Below are positions 18,243 through 27,176 of a stretch of DNA of 40,302 nt, piece after piece; within the stretch, counting starts at the first letter, position 1; each line of letters starts with the position of its first letter. The stretch lies in NCBI RefSeq assembly GCF_013141425.1, contig NZ_JABFRA010000024.1:1-40302 (forward strand), read 5' to 3'. The DNA comes from Methylotenera sp. GTDB taxonomy: Bacteria > Pseudomonadota > Gammaproteobacteria > Burkholderiales > Methylophilaceae. A program made the translations under genes and the position numbers. Below the pieces are notes generated by a model. The model made no database searches. It was not told the origin of the DNA and was given only the letters and a program-made list of their open reading frames with translations.

Positions 18243-19286
18243 CTAGCCCATGATGGAGTCTTTATTTGCTGCTTTGGAGCGTGCTTCATTCGCTGAAACC
18301 AGATTACGTTTAACCAAATCTTGTAAATTTTGATCAAGCGTTTGCATACCAACATTTTGCCCGGTTTGAATCGCTGAGTACATTTGAGGAATTTTAGCTT
18401 CACGAATCAAATTTCGAATCGCTGGCGTGCCAATCATAATTTCATGCGCGGCCACACGACCTTGCTCATCTTTAGTTTTTAATAAGGTTTGTGAAATTAC
18501 CGCACGCAATGATTCGGAAAGCATTGAACGTACCATTTCCTTTTCTGCTGCTGGGAACACGTCAATAATACGGTCAATCGTTTTTGCGGCTGAACTGGTA
18601 TGCAGCGTACCAAACACCATGTGCCCCGTTTCAGCCGCAGTCAGCGCTAAGCGGATTGTTTCTAAGTCACGCATTTCACCCACTAAAATCACATCAGGGT
18701 CTTCACGCAGTGCCGCGCGCAAGGCATTGTTGAATGAAAGTGTATGCGGGCCTACTTCTCGCTGATTAATCAAACATTTTTTAGATTGATGCACAAACTC
18801 GATTGGGTCTTCTACCGTTAAAATATGGGCGAATTCTTTATCGTTAATATAATCAATCATCGCCGCCAGCGTTGTGGATTTTCCTGAACCCGTTGGCCCT
18901 GTTACCAAACACAAGCCGCGTGGCGTATCGGCAATTTCTTTAAATATCGCCGGGCAGTTTAATTCTTCCAAAGTTAATATTTTAGAAGGAATGGTACGAA
19001 AAACCGCGCCAGAACCACGATTATGATTGAAAGCATTGACCCGAAAGCGCGCTAAATTGGGAATTTCAAACGAAAAGTCACACTCCAAGGTTTCTTCATA
19101 CACTTTGCGCTGACCATCGCTCATAATGTCGTACACCATGTCGTGCACGGCGGTATGGTCTAAAGCGGGGACATTGATTTTACGAATATCGCCATGTACC
19201 CGAATCATCGGTGGCAAACCTGCAGACAGATGTAAGTCCGATGCTTTATTTTTAACTGAGAATGCGAGTAAATCTGAAATATCCAC
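18243..19286 (-). CDS. pilT: type IV pilus retraction ATPase PilT
   Basis: Motor that depolymerises pilin and powers retraction. The 347-aa protein has the PilT N-terminus DISDLLAFSVKNKASDLHLS, Walker A GPTGSGKS (130-137), the Asp box ILTVEDPIEFVHQS, Walker B DPDVILVGEMRDLETI, the His box GHMVFGTLHTSSAAKTIDR and the retraction-specific AIRNLIRE motif. The start is a GTG at 19286 with AGGAG upstream, and the N-terminus matches the family without extension. Divergent from yggS. Confidence 0.97.
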   Translation of the reverse strand: MDISDLLAFSVKNKASDLHLSAGLPPMIRVHGDIRKINVPALDHTAVHDMVYDIMSDGQRKVYEETLECDFSFEIPNLARFRVNAFNHNRGSGAVFRTIPSKILTLEELNCPAIFKEIADTPRGLCLVTGPTGSGKSTTLAAMIDYINDKEFAHILTVEDPIEFVHQSKKCLINQREVGPHTLSFNNALRAALREDPDVILVGEMRDLETIRLALTAAETGHMVFGTLHTSSAAKTIDRIIDVFPAAEKEMVRSMLSESLRAVISQTLLKTKDEQGRVAAHEIMIGTPAIRNLIREAKIPQMYSAIQTGQNVGMQTLDQNLQDLVKRNLVSANEARSKAANKDSIMG

Positions 19287-19436
19287 AACGTGCTCCTGTT
19301 ATAATTTATTGTAGCTGTAACTTTATAGTGCCATTTTTAACGATAAGCTCGTTAATTTGTGTAAATCTATTTGATTTAATTAATTTTAAGTTATCCATTA
19401 AGTTAAACATTAGTGAAAATTTAGACTAAGTGAATT

Positions 19437-20129
19437 ATGACCACAATTGCTAATCGCTTGCAAGATATTCTAGCAACAATTCAATCAACAAAGTCCATAC
19501 ACCACTGCAAACAGCATGTTAACCTACTTGCTGTGAGTAAAGCACAGGCGTCCTCGGCTATTCGCGAAGCTCACGCGGCAGGGCAAACCATGTTTGGCGA
19601 AAATTACCTGCAAGAAGCCTTAGAAAAACAAGCGCAGCTACAGGATATAGCCATTGAATGGCACTTTATTGGCCCCATTCAAAGCAACAAAACGCAACTC
19701 ATCGCCCAAAATTTTTCATGGGTGCATAGTGTGGACAGGCTTAAAATTGCACAGCGCTTAAACGACGCGCGACCTGAAAATTTAGCACCGCTGCAAGTGT
19801 GCATTCAAGTTAATACAAGCAACGAAGTGAGTAAAAGCGGCGTTAACCCATCAGAATTAGTTGCGCTTGCTAACTCCATTTCCAGCATGCCACGATTAAA
19901 GTTGCGTGGCTTAATGTCAATACCAGAACCAACACAAGACGTAAACAAACAACGTGCACAGTTTAAACAAGTGCGAGAATGTTATGATGCGCTGTTGGCG
20001 AAAGGCTTTGCATTAGATACACTCTCGATTGGCATGTCAGATGACTACCAGATTGCGATTGAGCAAGGCGCCACTATTGTGCGTATAGGTTCTGCCTTAT
20101 TTGGTGCGAGACATTATGACCAACTTTAA
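19437..20129 (+). CDS. yggS: PLP homeostasis protein, YggS/ProSC family
   Basis: A fold-type III PLP-binding protein (230 aa) that keeps pyridoxal 5'-phosphate and amino-acid pools balanced; no enzymatic activity is established. The PLP lysine is in LLAVSKAQ (K35), followed by FGENYLQEA, WHFIGPIQSNK, VNTSNEVSKSG, LRGLMSIPEP and SIGMSDDYQIAIEQGATIVRIG. It is next to proC and yggT, the classic yggS-proC-yggT neighbourhood beside the pilT locus. Confidence 0.97.
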   Translation: MTTIANRLQDILATIQSTKSIHHCKQHVNLLAVSKAQASSAIREAHAAGQTMFGENYLQEALEKQAQLQDIAIEWHFIGPIQSNKTQLIAQNFSWVHSVDRLKIAQRLNDARPENLAPLQVCIQVNTSNEVSKSGVNPSELVALANSISSMPRLKLRGLMSIPEPTQDVNKQRAQFKQVRECYDALLAKGFALDTLSIGMSDDYQIAIEQGATIVRIGSALFGARHYDQL

Positions 20130-20193
20130 ATTTAGCCAACTAGGCAATAAAAAATTAATAAACTGCCAGTAAAAAATTAGGATAAATAATCGA

Positions 20194-21012
20194 ATGAACA
20201 TTAGTTTTATTGGTGGCGGCAATATGGCAAAAGCCATCATTAGTGGCTTAAGGCAGAATGGTTTTGACATGTCAGCTATTACTGTCATTGAGCCTGACGA
20301 GCAAAAACGCAAGGCATTAGCCAATGAGTTTAATGTACAAGTTAGCGACAGTTATGTTGCGATAGTCAACACCATTGCGTCTCAAAGCGCTATTGTTTTA
20401 GCGGTTAAACCACAACAATTGCAGCTGGTATGCAAGCAACTCGCAGATTCACTCAACACTCAATTGATTATTTCAATCGCCGCCGGCGTTCGAAGTGCAG
20501 ACATATCGCGCTGGCTGGGTAATTATCAAGCCATTGTGCGCGTTATGCCCAATACGCCTGCGCAGATTCAGGCAGGCATTTCGGCGCTGTATGCCAACGC
20601 CAGTGTCAGCGAGCAACAACGCCACCTCGCCAATACTATTTTGGCAGCTGTTGGTTCAACGCTCTGGCTAGACGATGAAGCTAAAATGGACGCGGTTACC
20701 GCAATCTCTGGTAGCGGCCCTGCGTATGTGTTTTATTTAATTGAAGCCTTACAAGAAGCCGCCATCAGCTTGGGACTTAAAGCAGACGAAGCCAAATCTT
20801 TAGCACTGCAAACATTTGCAGGGGCGAGTTTACTTGCCGCACAAAGCCATACGGATGTTAAAACTTTACGCGCACAAGTCACTTCAAAGGGTGGCACAAC
20901 CGAGCAAGGCATACTTGCATTAGAAACGGCCAACATCAAAAACACCATCCAGTTGGCAGCCAAGGCTGCTGCCGATAAATCACGTATATTAGGTGACGAC
21001 CTTGCTCAGTAA
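20194..21012 (+). CDS. proC: pyrroline-5-carboxylate reductase
   Basis: Last step of proline synthesis, reducing pyrroline-5-carboxylate with NAD(P)H. The 272-aa protein has the Rossmann motif ISFIGGGNMAKAI at the N-terminus, VKPQQL, RVMPNTPAQIQAG, and the C-terminal signature AITAISGSGPAYVFYLIEAL-type block (here VTAISGSGPAYVFYLIEAL), then VTSKGGTTEQGI. ATG at 20194 with AGGA upstream. Its 3' end overlaps the yggT start region. Confidence 0.97.
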   Translation: MNISFIGGGNMAKAIISGLRQNGFDMSAITVIEPDEQKRKALANEFNVQVSDSYVAIVNTIASQSAIVLAVKPQQLQLVCKQLADSLNTQLIISIAAGVRSADISRWLGNYQAIVRVMPNTPAQIQAGISALYANASVSEQQRHLANTILAAVGSTLWLDDEAKMDAVTAISGSGPAYVFYLIEALQEAAISLGLKADEAKSLALQTFAGASLLAAQSHTDVKTLRAQVTSKGGTTEQGILALETANIKNTIQLAAKAAADKSRILGDDLAQ

Positions 21013-21577
21013 CGCATTGATTTTTTTAGTTAGAACCCTTTTAGATTTGTTAACTATCACATTTCTACTGCGCTTTTACTTCCAATTAACACGCGTGCCG
21101 TTTCAAAATCAGGCAGCACAATTTATTGTCACGCTCACGAATTTCGCAGTGAAACCTGTGCGAAAAATAATCCCCAGTTTAGGTAAAATTGACCTCTCCA
21201 CCCTGCTGCTGGCTTTTATCACTCAACTGATACTCACTATTTGCATACAGTGGCTTCGTGACTTTCCCCTATTGATTGTGGGGAGTCACGTCTGGCTCAC
21301 ATTAACTACAGTCGCAGCCATTGGCGTTATCAGCTTAAGTATTACTATTTTTTTATACGCTGTGTTAATTCAGGCCATATTGAGCTGGATAAACCCGCAC
21401 ACTGCGATTGCACCAGTTTTAAACAATTTAACCAGCCCCATTCTAAAATTTTTCAGGAAATTTATTCCCTTGGCTGGTAATATAGATTTATCGTCACTTG
21501 TTTTCATTATCATGGCACAGTTGTTGCTGACTACGATATTGATTCCTTTGGAAAATAACTTACTATTAACCTTATAA
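21002..21577 (+). CDS. yggT: YggT family integral membrane protein
   Basis: A small membrane protein with two YggT repeats, each a hydrophobic helix pair with a basic/proline-rich interhelical segment (QLTRVPFQNQ... and SWINPHTAIAPVLNNLTSPIL). The function is unproven; bacterial YggT proteins are linked to osmotic stress and, in related families, to membrane or division roles. TTG at 21002 is preferred: AGGTGA lies 5 bp upstream and the product then begins LSNALIFLVRTLLDLL like its family. The alternative GTG at 20993 would start inside that ribosome-binding site. Overlaps the last bases of proC. Confidence 0.9.
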   Translation: MLSNALIFLVRTLLDLLTITFLLRFYFQLTRVPFQNQAAQFIVTLTNFAVKPVRKIIPSLGKIDLSTLLLAFITQLILTICIQWLRDFPLLIVGSHVWLTLTTVAAIGVISLSITIFLYAVLIQAILSWINPHTAIAPVLNNLTSPILKFFRKFIPLAGNIDLSSLVFIIMAQLLLTTILIPLENNLLLTL

Positions 21578-21596
21578 GTTAATATTAGATGACATT

Positions 21597-23669
21597 ATGA
21601 GCACTCAACACACAGACAGCGTATCTAATCAGCCAGGCATAATTGCCTCTAGTTTAAATACTAAAATATCCGAATATAGTGAATGGCGTGAAACGCTAGT
21701 AGCCACTATTGACGACTATATTGACTGGCTAGGTCAATCTGAATCACTAGATGCGATTCAGGAGTTGCGACTTTACGACATCAAAGAAATCTTGAAAAAA
21801 GATCAGTTGGTGATGGCGTTTTTAGCGGAGTTTTCACGCGGCAAGACAGAAACAATCAATGCGCTGTTTTTCTCTGACTTCAATCAGCGTCTTTTACCAA
21901 GTGCGCCGGGCCGCACCACCATGTGCCCAACAGAAATATTCTGGGATTCACGTGAAGAAGCTTGCATCAAACTACTGCCGATTGAAACTAGACAAACGGA
22001 CGACACACTTACCTACCTGAAAACCACGCCCGATATCTGGCATAAAATCCGACTAGACATTACCTCGCCAGACGCTATGAAAGAAGCACTAAAAGCCTTG
22101 GTGCAAAAACGTGAAGTTGATTTGGAAACCGCAAAATCACTGGGTTTTTGGAATGAAAATGACCCAAGCATGCGCCGTTTACTCGCGGAAAAAGGCACGG
22201 TAGAAATCCCCGTTTGGCGCCATGCGCTCATCAATTATCCGCATCCCTTATTAAGAAGTGGTCTAGTCGTTATCGACACACCGGGGCTGAATACCATGGG
22301 TGCTGAGCCAGAACTAACACTAAGCATCATACCGAATGCGCATGCTGTCTTGTTCTTAACCGCCACCGACACCGGTATTACCAAGTCTGACATGCAAATA
22401 TGGTCAGAATACGTGCAAAAACGCGCAGCGCATAAACTGGTGGTTCTCAACAAAATTGACATTCTTTGGGATGGGCTTGAATCTGAGGCCGAAGTCGAAG
22501 CACTCATTCAAAAACAAATTCAAAATACAGCACGTGAGTTGGGTCTGGATGCTCGCAATATTTTTGCCATGTCTGCCCAAAAGGCCTTGGTTGCCAAAAT
22601 CAGAAAAGACGCCGCATTACTAAAACGCAGCGGCATCGGCCTGCTTGAAGACGCACTAGCCAATCAACTCATTGAATCTAAACACGAAATTTTAGGACGT
22701 GCGGTCGTTACTGAGTGTTCCAATATGATACGCTCTTCACGCAAAGTGGCGCAGATGCGTATCACCTCCATTAAAAGTCAGCTGGCAGAACTCAAAGAAA
22801 TTCAGACCCAAAACCGTGATGCCTCAAAAGAAATTTTAGCCAACGTAGTTGCGGAACGTAAACGCTACGAAGCCTCTGTGCTTACATTTAATCAAGGTAG
22901 CGAAAAAATTAAACGCCTGAGTGACAAACTCTTGCGGCATCTAAGCTTAGGCTTTTTAGATACCACCTTAGAACAAACTAAGCAGGACATGGGCGACAGC
23001 TGGACTACGGTTGGATTAAACCGCAGTATTCGTGAGCTGACACGCTTAGCGATTAAACTGGCCGAAGACATTAAAGTTGAAGGTGGTACCATTAAAAAAC
23101 ATGCCGATGATTTATATCACCTGTTTTGGAGCAAGCATGGCTTTGAAAAAACGGTAGCGATTGAACTGAATATGAGTAATTTCATTCAGAATATGCAATC
23201 GTTGGAAAAAATCACAAATGATTTTTGTGCAGACCCAGTGAACGTATTAACGGAAAAACGGTTTTTAATTCGTAAATTTTACTTAGGCCTTGGTGCACAA
23301 ATTCAGGCTAATTTTGAGCAGGCCAACGTCGATTGTAATCTTTGGCTAAACGCAGTTATTGGCGAGTTGAAGACGCAAATCAACTCGCATAAAAAATCAC
23401 TGGATAAACGTGCAGAATCCCTAATGGAGTCTCACGAAAGTGCTGATAAACTCATTAAGAATCTTGAATCTACCGAAAAAGATTATTCAAAGCTACTACA
23501 GCAATCCAATCAGCTAGATGCCATATTGCTTAGACTCATGCGCTGTGCAAAATTTGATGCGAACAAGCCAAGTGCTACATCTTTAAACGCAGCTAAAACA
23601 GCTACAGCAGATTCCAGTAAGCCCACAGCACTGCATGATGCGCCATTTATTGGCGGCAAGTCCAGCTAG
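21597..23669 (+). CDS. dynamin-family large GTPase
   Basis: A 690-aa bacterial dynamin-like protein. GTPase motifs are in order: G1 AEFSRGKT (77-84), G2 threonine in GRTTMCPTE (about 105-113), G3 DTPG (227-230) and G4 NKID (285-288). The G1 glycine at position 1 is alanine (A77), and the serine of GKS is threonine. The rest (about 340-690) is predicted largely helical with coiled-coil-like stretches and ends in a low-complexity A/S/T-rich tail. Such proteins remodel membranes in other bacteria, but the role of this one is unknown. No Shine-Dalgarno-strength site was noted. It is 20 bp after yggT and may share its transcript. Confidence 0.85.
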   Translation: MSTQHTDSVSNQPGIIASSLNTKISEYSEWRETLVATIDDYIDWLGQSESLDAIQELRLYDIKEILKKDQLVMAFLAEFSRGKTETINALFFSDFNQRLLPSAPGRTTMCPTEIFWDSREEACIKLLPIETRQTDDTLTYLKTTPDIWHKIRLDITSPDAMKEALKALVQKREVDLETAKSLGFWNENDPSMRRLLAEKGTVEIPVWRHALINYPHPLLRSGLVVIDTPGLNTMGAEPELTLSIIPNAHAVLFLTATDTGITKSDMQIWSEYVQKRAAHKLVVLNKIDILWDGLESEAEVEALIQKQIQNTARELGLDARNIFAMSAQKALVAKIRKDAALLKRSGIGLLEDALANQLIESKHEILGRAVVTECSNMIRSSRKVAQMRITSIKSQLAELKEIQTQNRDASKEILANVVAERKRYEASVLTFNQGSEKIKRLSDKLLRHLSLGFLDTTLEQTKQDMGDSWTTVGLNRSIRELTRLAIKLAEDIKVEGGTIKKHADDLYHLFWSKHGFEKTVAIELNMSNFIQNMQSLEKITNDFCADPVNVLTEKRFLIRKFYLGLGAQIQANFEQANVDCNLWLNAVIGELKTQINSHKKSLDKRAESLMESHESADKLIKNLESTEKDYSKLLQQSNQLDAILLRLMRCAKFDANKPSATSLNAAKTATADSSKPTALHDAPFIGGKSS

Positions 23670-23679
23670 CTATTGTTTT

Positions 23680-23704
23680 GCTGTAATTTCCGTGTAATTA
23701 CAGC
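23680..23704. other. hairpin between convergent dynamin-like gene and rng
   Basis: A perfect 9-bp inverted repeat, GCTGTAATT and AATTACAGC, with a 7-base loop fills most of the 44-bp gap between two convergent genes. Neither strand has a T-run after the stem, so it is not a canonical intrinsic terminator, but it is placed where a bidirectional 3'-end structure would be expected. Confidence 0.5.
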
Positions 23705-23713
23705 TCATCTAAA

Positions 23714-25165
23714 CTACATCAAAATAATATCAAACGATTCTTGGCTATAGCTGGGCTCGACTAACAGTGAAATTGGCTTACCGATAAAGTCAGATAAATT
23801 AGCCAAGCTTTGCGATTCTTCATCTAGTAGCATGTCGATTACTTTAGGTGCTGCTAGCACCCTAAGCTCGCGCGCATTAAATTGGCGCGCCTCGCGTAGC
23901 AACTCCCGCAAAATCTCATAACAGACTGTTTGTGCGGTCTTGATTTCACCTCGGCCTTGGCATGTAGGGCAAGGCTCACAAAGTATATGCGCCAGGCTCT
24001 CACGTGTGCGCTTACGCGTCATTTCCACCAAGCCTAATGGGGTAAACCCATTCACCCCAATACGTGAACGGTCTAGCGCCACGGCTTTTTGCAGCTCTTC
24101 TAAAACGGCTTCACGCTGGCTATCTTCATCCATATCAATAAAATCAATGATGATGATACCGCCCAAGTTTCTTAACCGTAGTTGCCGGGCAATCGATTGT
24201 GCAGCTTCAAGATTGGTTTTAAAAATGGTGTCGGATAGATTTTTACCACTAACAAAACTGCCTGTGTTCACATCAACAGTGGTTAGCGCTTCCGTTTGAT
24301 CAAAAATCAAATAGCCGCCAGACTTAAGCTGTACTTTGCGTGACATGGCATTTTCAATTTCTTGCTCGATGCTATACAAATCAAATAAAGGCCGCTCGCC
24401 TGAATAATGCACCAGTTTATCAACTGCAGTAAGGGCGTATAGATTCGCAAACTCCACTAATTTTTGATAGGTTTCACTGGAATCAATACGTACAGTTTCG
24501 GTGTCTGCACACAACACATCACGCAAAACGCGCATGGGTAAGTTTAAATCCTGAAAAACCAATGAGCGATCCGAGGTTGTTTTGTATTTTGCTGAAATAT
24601 GTGCCCAGGTTTTGGTCAAATAATCAATGTCTGCCAGCAGTTCAGCATCTGTGGCAGTTTCTGACATCGTTCTAATAATGTAGCCACCCACATGGGTCGT
24701 AGGTAGCAAGCCCAACAGGCGCGCCCTTAAATGCTCACGTTCGTCTTCATTCTCAATGCGTTGCGATACGCCAATATGATCTTGCTGAGGCAAATAGACT
24801 AAAAATCGACCCGCAATGCTAAGTTGCGTAGTTAAGCGTGCACCCTTTGTGCCAATCGGTTCTTTAATGACCTGTACCATGATGGACTGGCCTTCATGCA
24901 ACACCGATTGAATCGGTAATTGCGTCTCAGATTGACCACATTCAAAAATATCCCCCACATGCAAGAAAGCCGCGCGCTGCAAACCAATCTCTACAAAGGC
25001 CGATTGCATGCCCGGCAAAACGCGACAGACTACACCGCGGTAGACATTACCCACCAGGCCTAGTGACGAGCCGCGTTCGATTTGCAGTTCTTGCACCACA
25101 CCATTTTCCATCATGGCAATGCGCGTTTCTTGCGGGGTTACGTTAATTAGTATCTCTTCACTCAA
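23714..25165 (-). CDS. rng: ribonuclease G
   Basis: Endoribonuclease of the RNase E/G family that matures the 5' end of 16S rRNA and takes part in mRNA decay. The 483-aa length matches RNase G and lacks the long C-terminal scaffold of RNase E. Seen are the N-terminal EILINVTPQETRIAMMENG, the S1 domain with GNVYRGVVCRVLPGMQSAFV, the catalytic region with LTTVDVNTGSFV and GGIIIIDFIDM, and the zinc-link CEPCPTCQGRG. The start is a TTG at 25165; no ATG is available and the residues match the family N-terminus. Downstream of maf by 65 bp, probably co-transcribed. Confidence 0.96.
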   Translation of the reverse strand: MSEEILINVTPQETRIAMMENGVVQELQIERGSSLGLVGNVYRGVVCRVLPGMQSAFVEIGLQRAAFLHVGDIFECGQSETQLPIQSVLHEGQSIMVQVIKEPIGTKGARLTTQLSIAGRFLVYLPQQDHIGVSQRIENEDEREHLRARLLGLLPTTHVGGYIIRTMSETATDAELLADIDYLTKTWAHISAKYKTTSDRSLVFQDLNLPMRVLRDVLCADTETVRIDSSETYQKLVEFANLYALTAVDKLVHYSGERPLFDLYSIEQEIENAMSRKVQLKSGGYLIFDQTEALTTVDVNTGSFVSGKNLSDTIFKTNLEAAQSIARQLRLRNLGGIIIIDFIDMDEDSQREAVLEELQKAVALDRSRIGVNGFTPLGLVEMTRKRTRESLAHILCEPCPTCQGRGEIKTAQTVCYEILRELLREARQFNARELRVLAAPKVIDMLLDEESQSLANLSDFIGKPISLLVEPSYSQESFDIILM

Positions 25166-25230
25166 CTTTATTCTCTTTATATCTCTACTTTAATTCTAAA
25201 TTATTAGTAAACGGACTTTAAAAAAATCGA

Positions 25231-25836
25231 TTAAAAAACACCAACGCCTGCTTTTCTTAATAAAGCAGCTGTTTCATACACTGGCAAACCCATTACACCA
25301 GAATAGCTGCCGTCAATGCGTTTAATCCAGGCGCCAGCCAAACCTTGTATACCGTAACTCCCTGCCTTGTCGAGATGCTCGCCCGATGCAATGAAATGAG
25401 CTATTTGCCTTTCACTCAGTACCATCATTTCTACCAAAGAATTTGATACTACAACTTCGATGTTGCCTTTCCAAGCCATTGCGACTGCCGTAAGTACCAC
25501 ATGCACACTGCCTGATAACTGTTGCAACATGTTACGTGCATCGGCATCATCCACTGGCTTTTCAAGTACGTTTTCCGCTAGAACAACGGTCGTGTCTGCC
25601 GCGATCACAGGATGAAGACCTTGTTCGCTAGTCAATCGTGTCAAACAGGCCGCTGCCTTTTGTCGCGCTAACCTTGTGACATATGTTTCGGGTGACTCGC
25701 CAATCTGTTTTGTTTCATCAATATCCGCTGGCAAGCTTTCGCAACGCACCCCTATCTGGTTTAATAATTCGACTCTGCGCGGGCTACGAGAGGCTAGATA
25801 AACGAAGGGTTTTGTACTGAATTGCGAAATAACCAT
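25231..25836 (-). CDS. maf: Maf family nucleoside triphosphate pyrophosphatase
   Basis: A 201-aa Maf/YhdE-type pyrophosphatase that hydrolyses non-canonical or excess nucleotides (dTTP/UTP in E. coli YhdE). Motifs: LASRSPRRVELLNQIGVR at the N-terminus, PADIDET, VIAADTTVV, KPVDDADARNML and the C-terminal DKAGSYGIQGLAGAWI. Maf next to rng repeats the E. coli maf-rng (yhdE-cafA) linkage. ATG at 25836, divergent from marC. Confidence 0.95.
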   Translation of the reverse strand: MVISQFSTKPFVYLASRSPRRVELLNQIGVRCESLPADIDETKQIGESPETYVTRLARQKAAACLTRLTSEQGLHPVIAADTTVVLAENVLEKPVDDADARNMLQQLSGSVHVVLTAVAMAWKGNIEVVVSNSLVEMMVLSERQIAHFIASGEHLDKAGSYGIQGLAGAWIKRIDGSYSGVMGLPVYETAALLRKAGVGVF

Positions 25837-25961
25837 TTATAAACTCAACATTGGGTTAACTAACATTTTCTTACGCATGCGGCTACTTTAATTTACTATG
25901 TTGATATTAACAAAGGTTTAATCAAAAATTCTTTAATTCTGCAATTAATCGGCTATTTTAC

Positions 25962-26597
25962 ATGACAGACTGGGCGACTCTACTTAAGGTGACCATTGCA
26001 TTATTTGCCATTGTGAACCCGATCGGCAGCATACCTATCTTCATCAGCGCAACTGATGGCTGGAGCAGGCAAGAACGTGCCAAAACAGCCAAAACCGTGG
26101 CAATCACCGTATTTATCGTGTTGGCAGTTTCTGCTTTTGTGGGCGATAAAATACTCGATTTTTTCGGCATCACTATTCCCTCTTTTCAGGTGGGCGGCGG
26201 CATATTGCTTATGCTCATTGCCATTTCCATGATGCACGGCAAGCAAAGTGGTACACGTCAAACGCCTGAAGAAGCGCAATCCATGGCAGAACGCAATGTG
26301 ATTGCTATTGTACCCTTGAGCATCCCTTTGCTCGCTGGCCCTGGCGCCATCAGTAGCATGATTATCGCCGCACAACAAAATAGCAGCTTTGCAGGCCATT
26401 TATCTTTATTGGCGCCCATCTTCATCATTTCTGTCATTATTTGGCTGGTGCTGCGTTTATCGGTTGGTATCTCACTTAAACTCGGCACCATCGGCATCAA
26501 TATTGTTACGCGCCTAATGGGGCTTATTTTAGCGGCCATGGCGGTAGAGTTTATCGCACATGGTTTAATCGGCCTTTTCCCCCAGCTTGCCAGCTAA
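25962..26597 (+). CDS. MarC family integral membrane protein
   Basis: A 211-aa six-helix membrane protein of the MarC/NAAT family. It shows the conserved FAIVNPIGSIPIFIS in the first helix and VPLSIPLLAGPGAISSMI in the middle, with helix-rich sequence throughout and NIVTRLMGLILAAMAVEFIA at the C-terminus. MarC was once linked to multiple antibiotic resistance, but that link has been withdrawn; some members move neutral amino acids. Monocistronic in appearance, with divergent maf upstream. Confidence 0.9.
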   Translation: MTDWATLLKVTIALFAIVNPIGSIPIFISATDGWSRQERAKTAKTVAITVFIVLAVSAFVGDKILDFFGITIPSFQVGGGILLMLIAISMMHGKQSGTRQTPEEAQSMAERNVIAIVPLSIPLLAGPGAISSMIIAAQQNSSFAGHLSLLAPIFIISVIIWLVLRLSVGISLKLGTIGINIVTRLMGLILAAMAVEFIAHGLIGLFPQLAS

Positions 26598-26616
26598 ATC
26601 TGCTTTTTTCATACGA

Positions 26617-26635
26617 TTAAGCCACTTCGGCTTAA
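26617..26635 (+). other. hairpin after marC
   Basis: A 7-bp perfect stem TTAAGCC/GGCTTAA with the 5-base loop ACTTC lies 20 bp after the marC stop. No T-run follows it, so termination is uncertain. Confidence 0.35.
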
Positions 26636-26680
26636 ACACTTCGGGTTAAAATAGTACAAACATAACTGAAGACATAAACC

Positions 26681-27124
26681 ATGCAATGGAAGCCACATGC
26701 AACTGTCGCGGCAATCGTAGAAGATAGCGGAAAATTCTTACTGGTGGAAGAAACCACCGATCGCGGCAACCGCTTCAATCAGCCCGCCGGGCATTTAGAA
26801 GACAACGAAACTTTGCTAGAAGCTGTGATACGCGAAACCTTAGAAGAAACCGCTTATAACTTTAAGCCAGAGGCATTGCTAGGCATTTATCATTGGAAGC
26901 ATGAACACAATGACACCACGTATTTGCGCTTTGCCTACATTGGTACGGTAGCGAATCATCAACCAGAACTGGGGCTGGACGATGGCATTATTCGCACTGT
27001 TTGGATGTCCCTAGAAGAAATTCGTAGCAACGCTAAGTTAATGCGTAGTCCGCAAGTGATTACGTGTATTGAGGATTATTTAAATGGGCAAAAATTTCCA
27101 CTGTCTGTTGTAACGCATTTGTAA
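26681..27124 (+). CDS. nudJ: Nudix hydrolase, NudJ-like
   Basis: A 147-aa Nudix protein with the box GHLEDNETLLEAVIRETLEE at about 37-56, continuing with TAY where the consensus has an invariant-type Gly. The N-terminus WKPHATVAAIVEDSGKFLLVEE and the position before mnmA match E. coli NudJ (YmfB), which hydrolyses thiamine pyrophosphate precursors and nucleoside di- and triphosphates. nudJ-mnmA linkage also occurs in E. coli (ymfB-trmU). A repeat begins directly after its stop codon. Confidence 0.92.
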   Translation: MQWKPHATVAAIVEDSGKFLLVEETTDRGNRFNQPAGHLEDNETLLEAVIRETLEETAYNFKPEALLGIYHWKHEHNDTTYLRFAYIGTVANHQPELGLDDGIIRTVWMSLEEIRSNAKLMRSPQVITCIEDYLNGQKFPLSVVTHL

Positions 27125-27143
27125 CCCTTCGACAAGCTCAGGG
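27125..27143. repeat. CCCTTCGACAAGCTCAGGG repeat unit
   Basis: A 19-base imperfect palindrome directly after the nudJ stop. The core CTTCGACAAGCTCAG recurs in slightly altered form in both arms of the inverted repeat at 28295-28354, so mnmA is flanked by the same repeat family. From memory, sequences of this type are widely scattered between genes in unrelated bacteria. Confidence 0.7.
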
Positions 27144-27176
27144 CGATTAATTATATTTAACAAGGTTTAAAGTATT

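Noticed and set aside
19287-19436. Sigma54-type promoter (TGGCAC...) between pilT and yggS
   Set aside because: The -12 element and its spacing do not match the TGGCAC-N5-TTGC rule.
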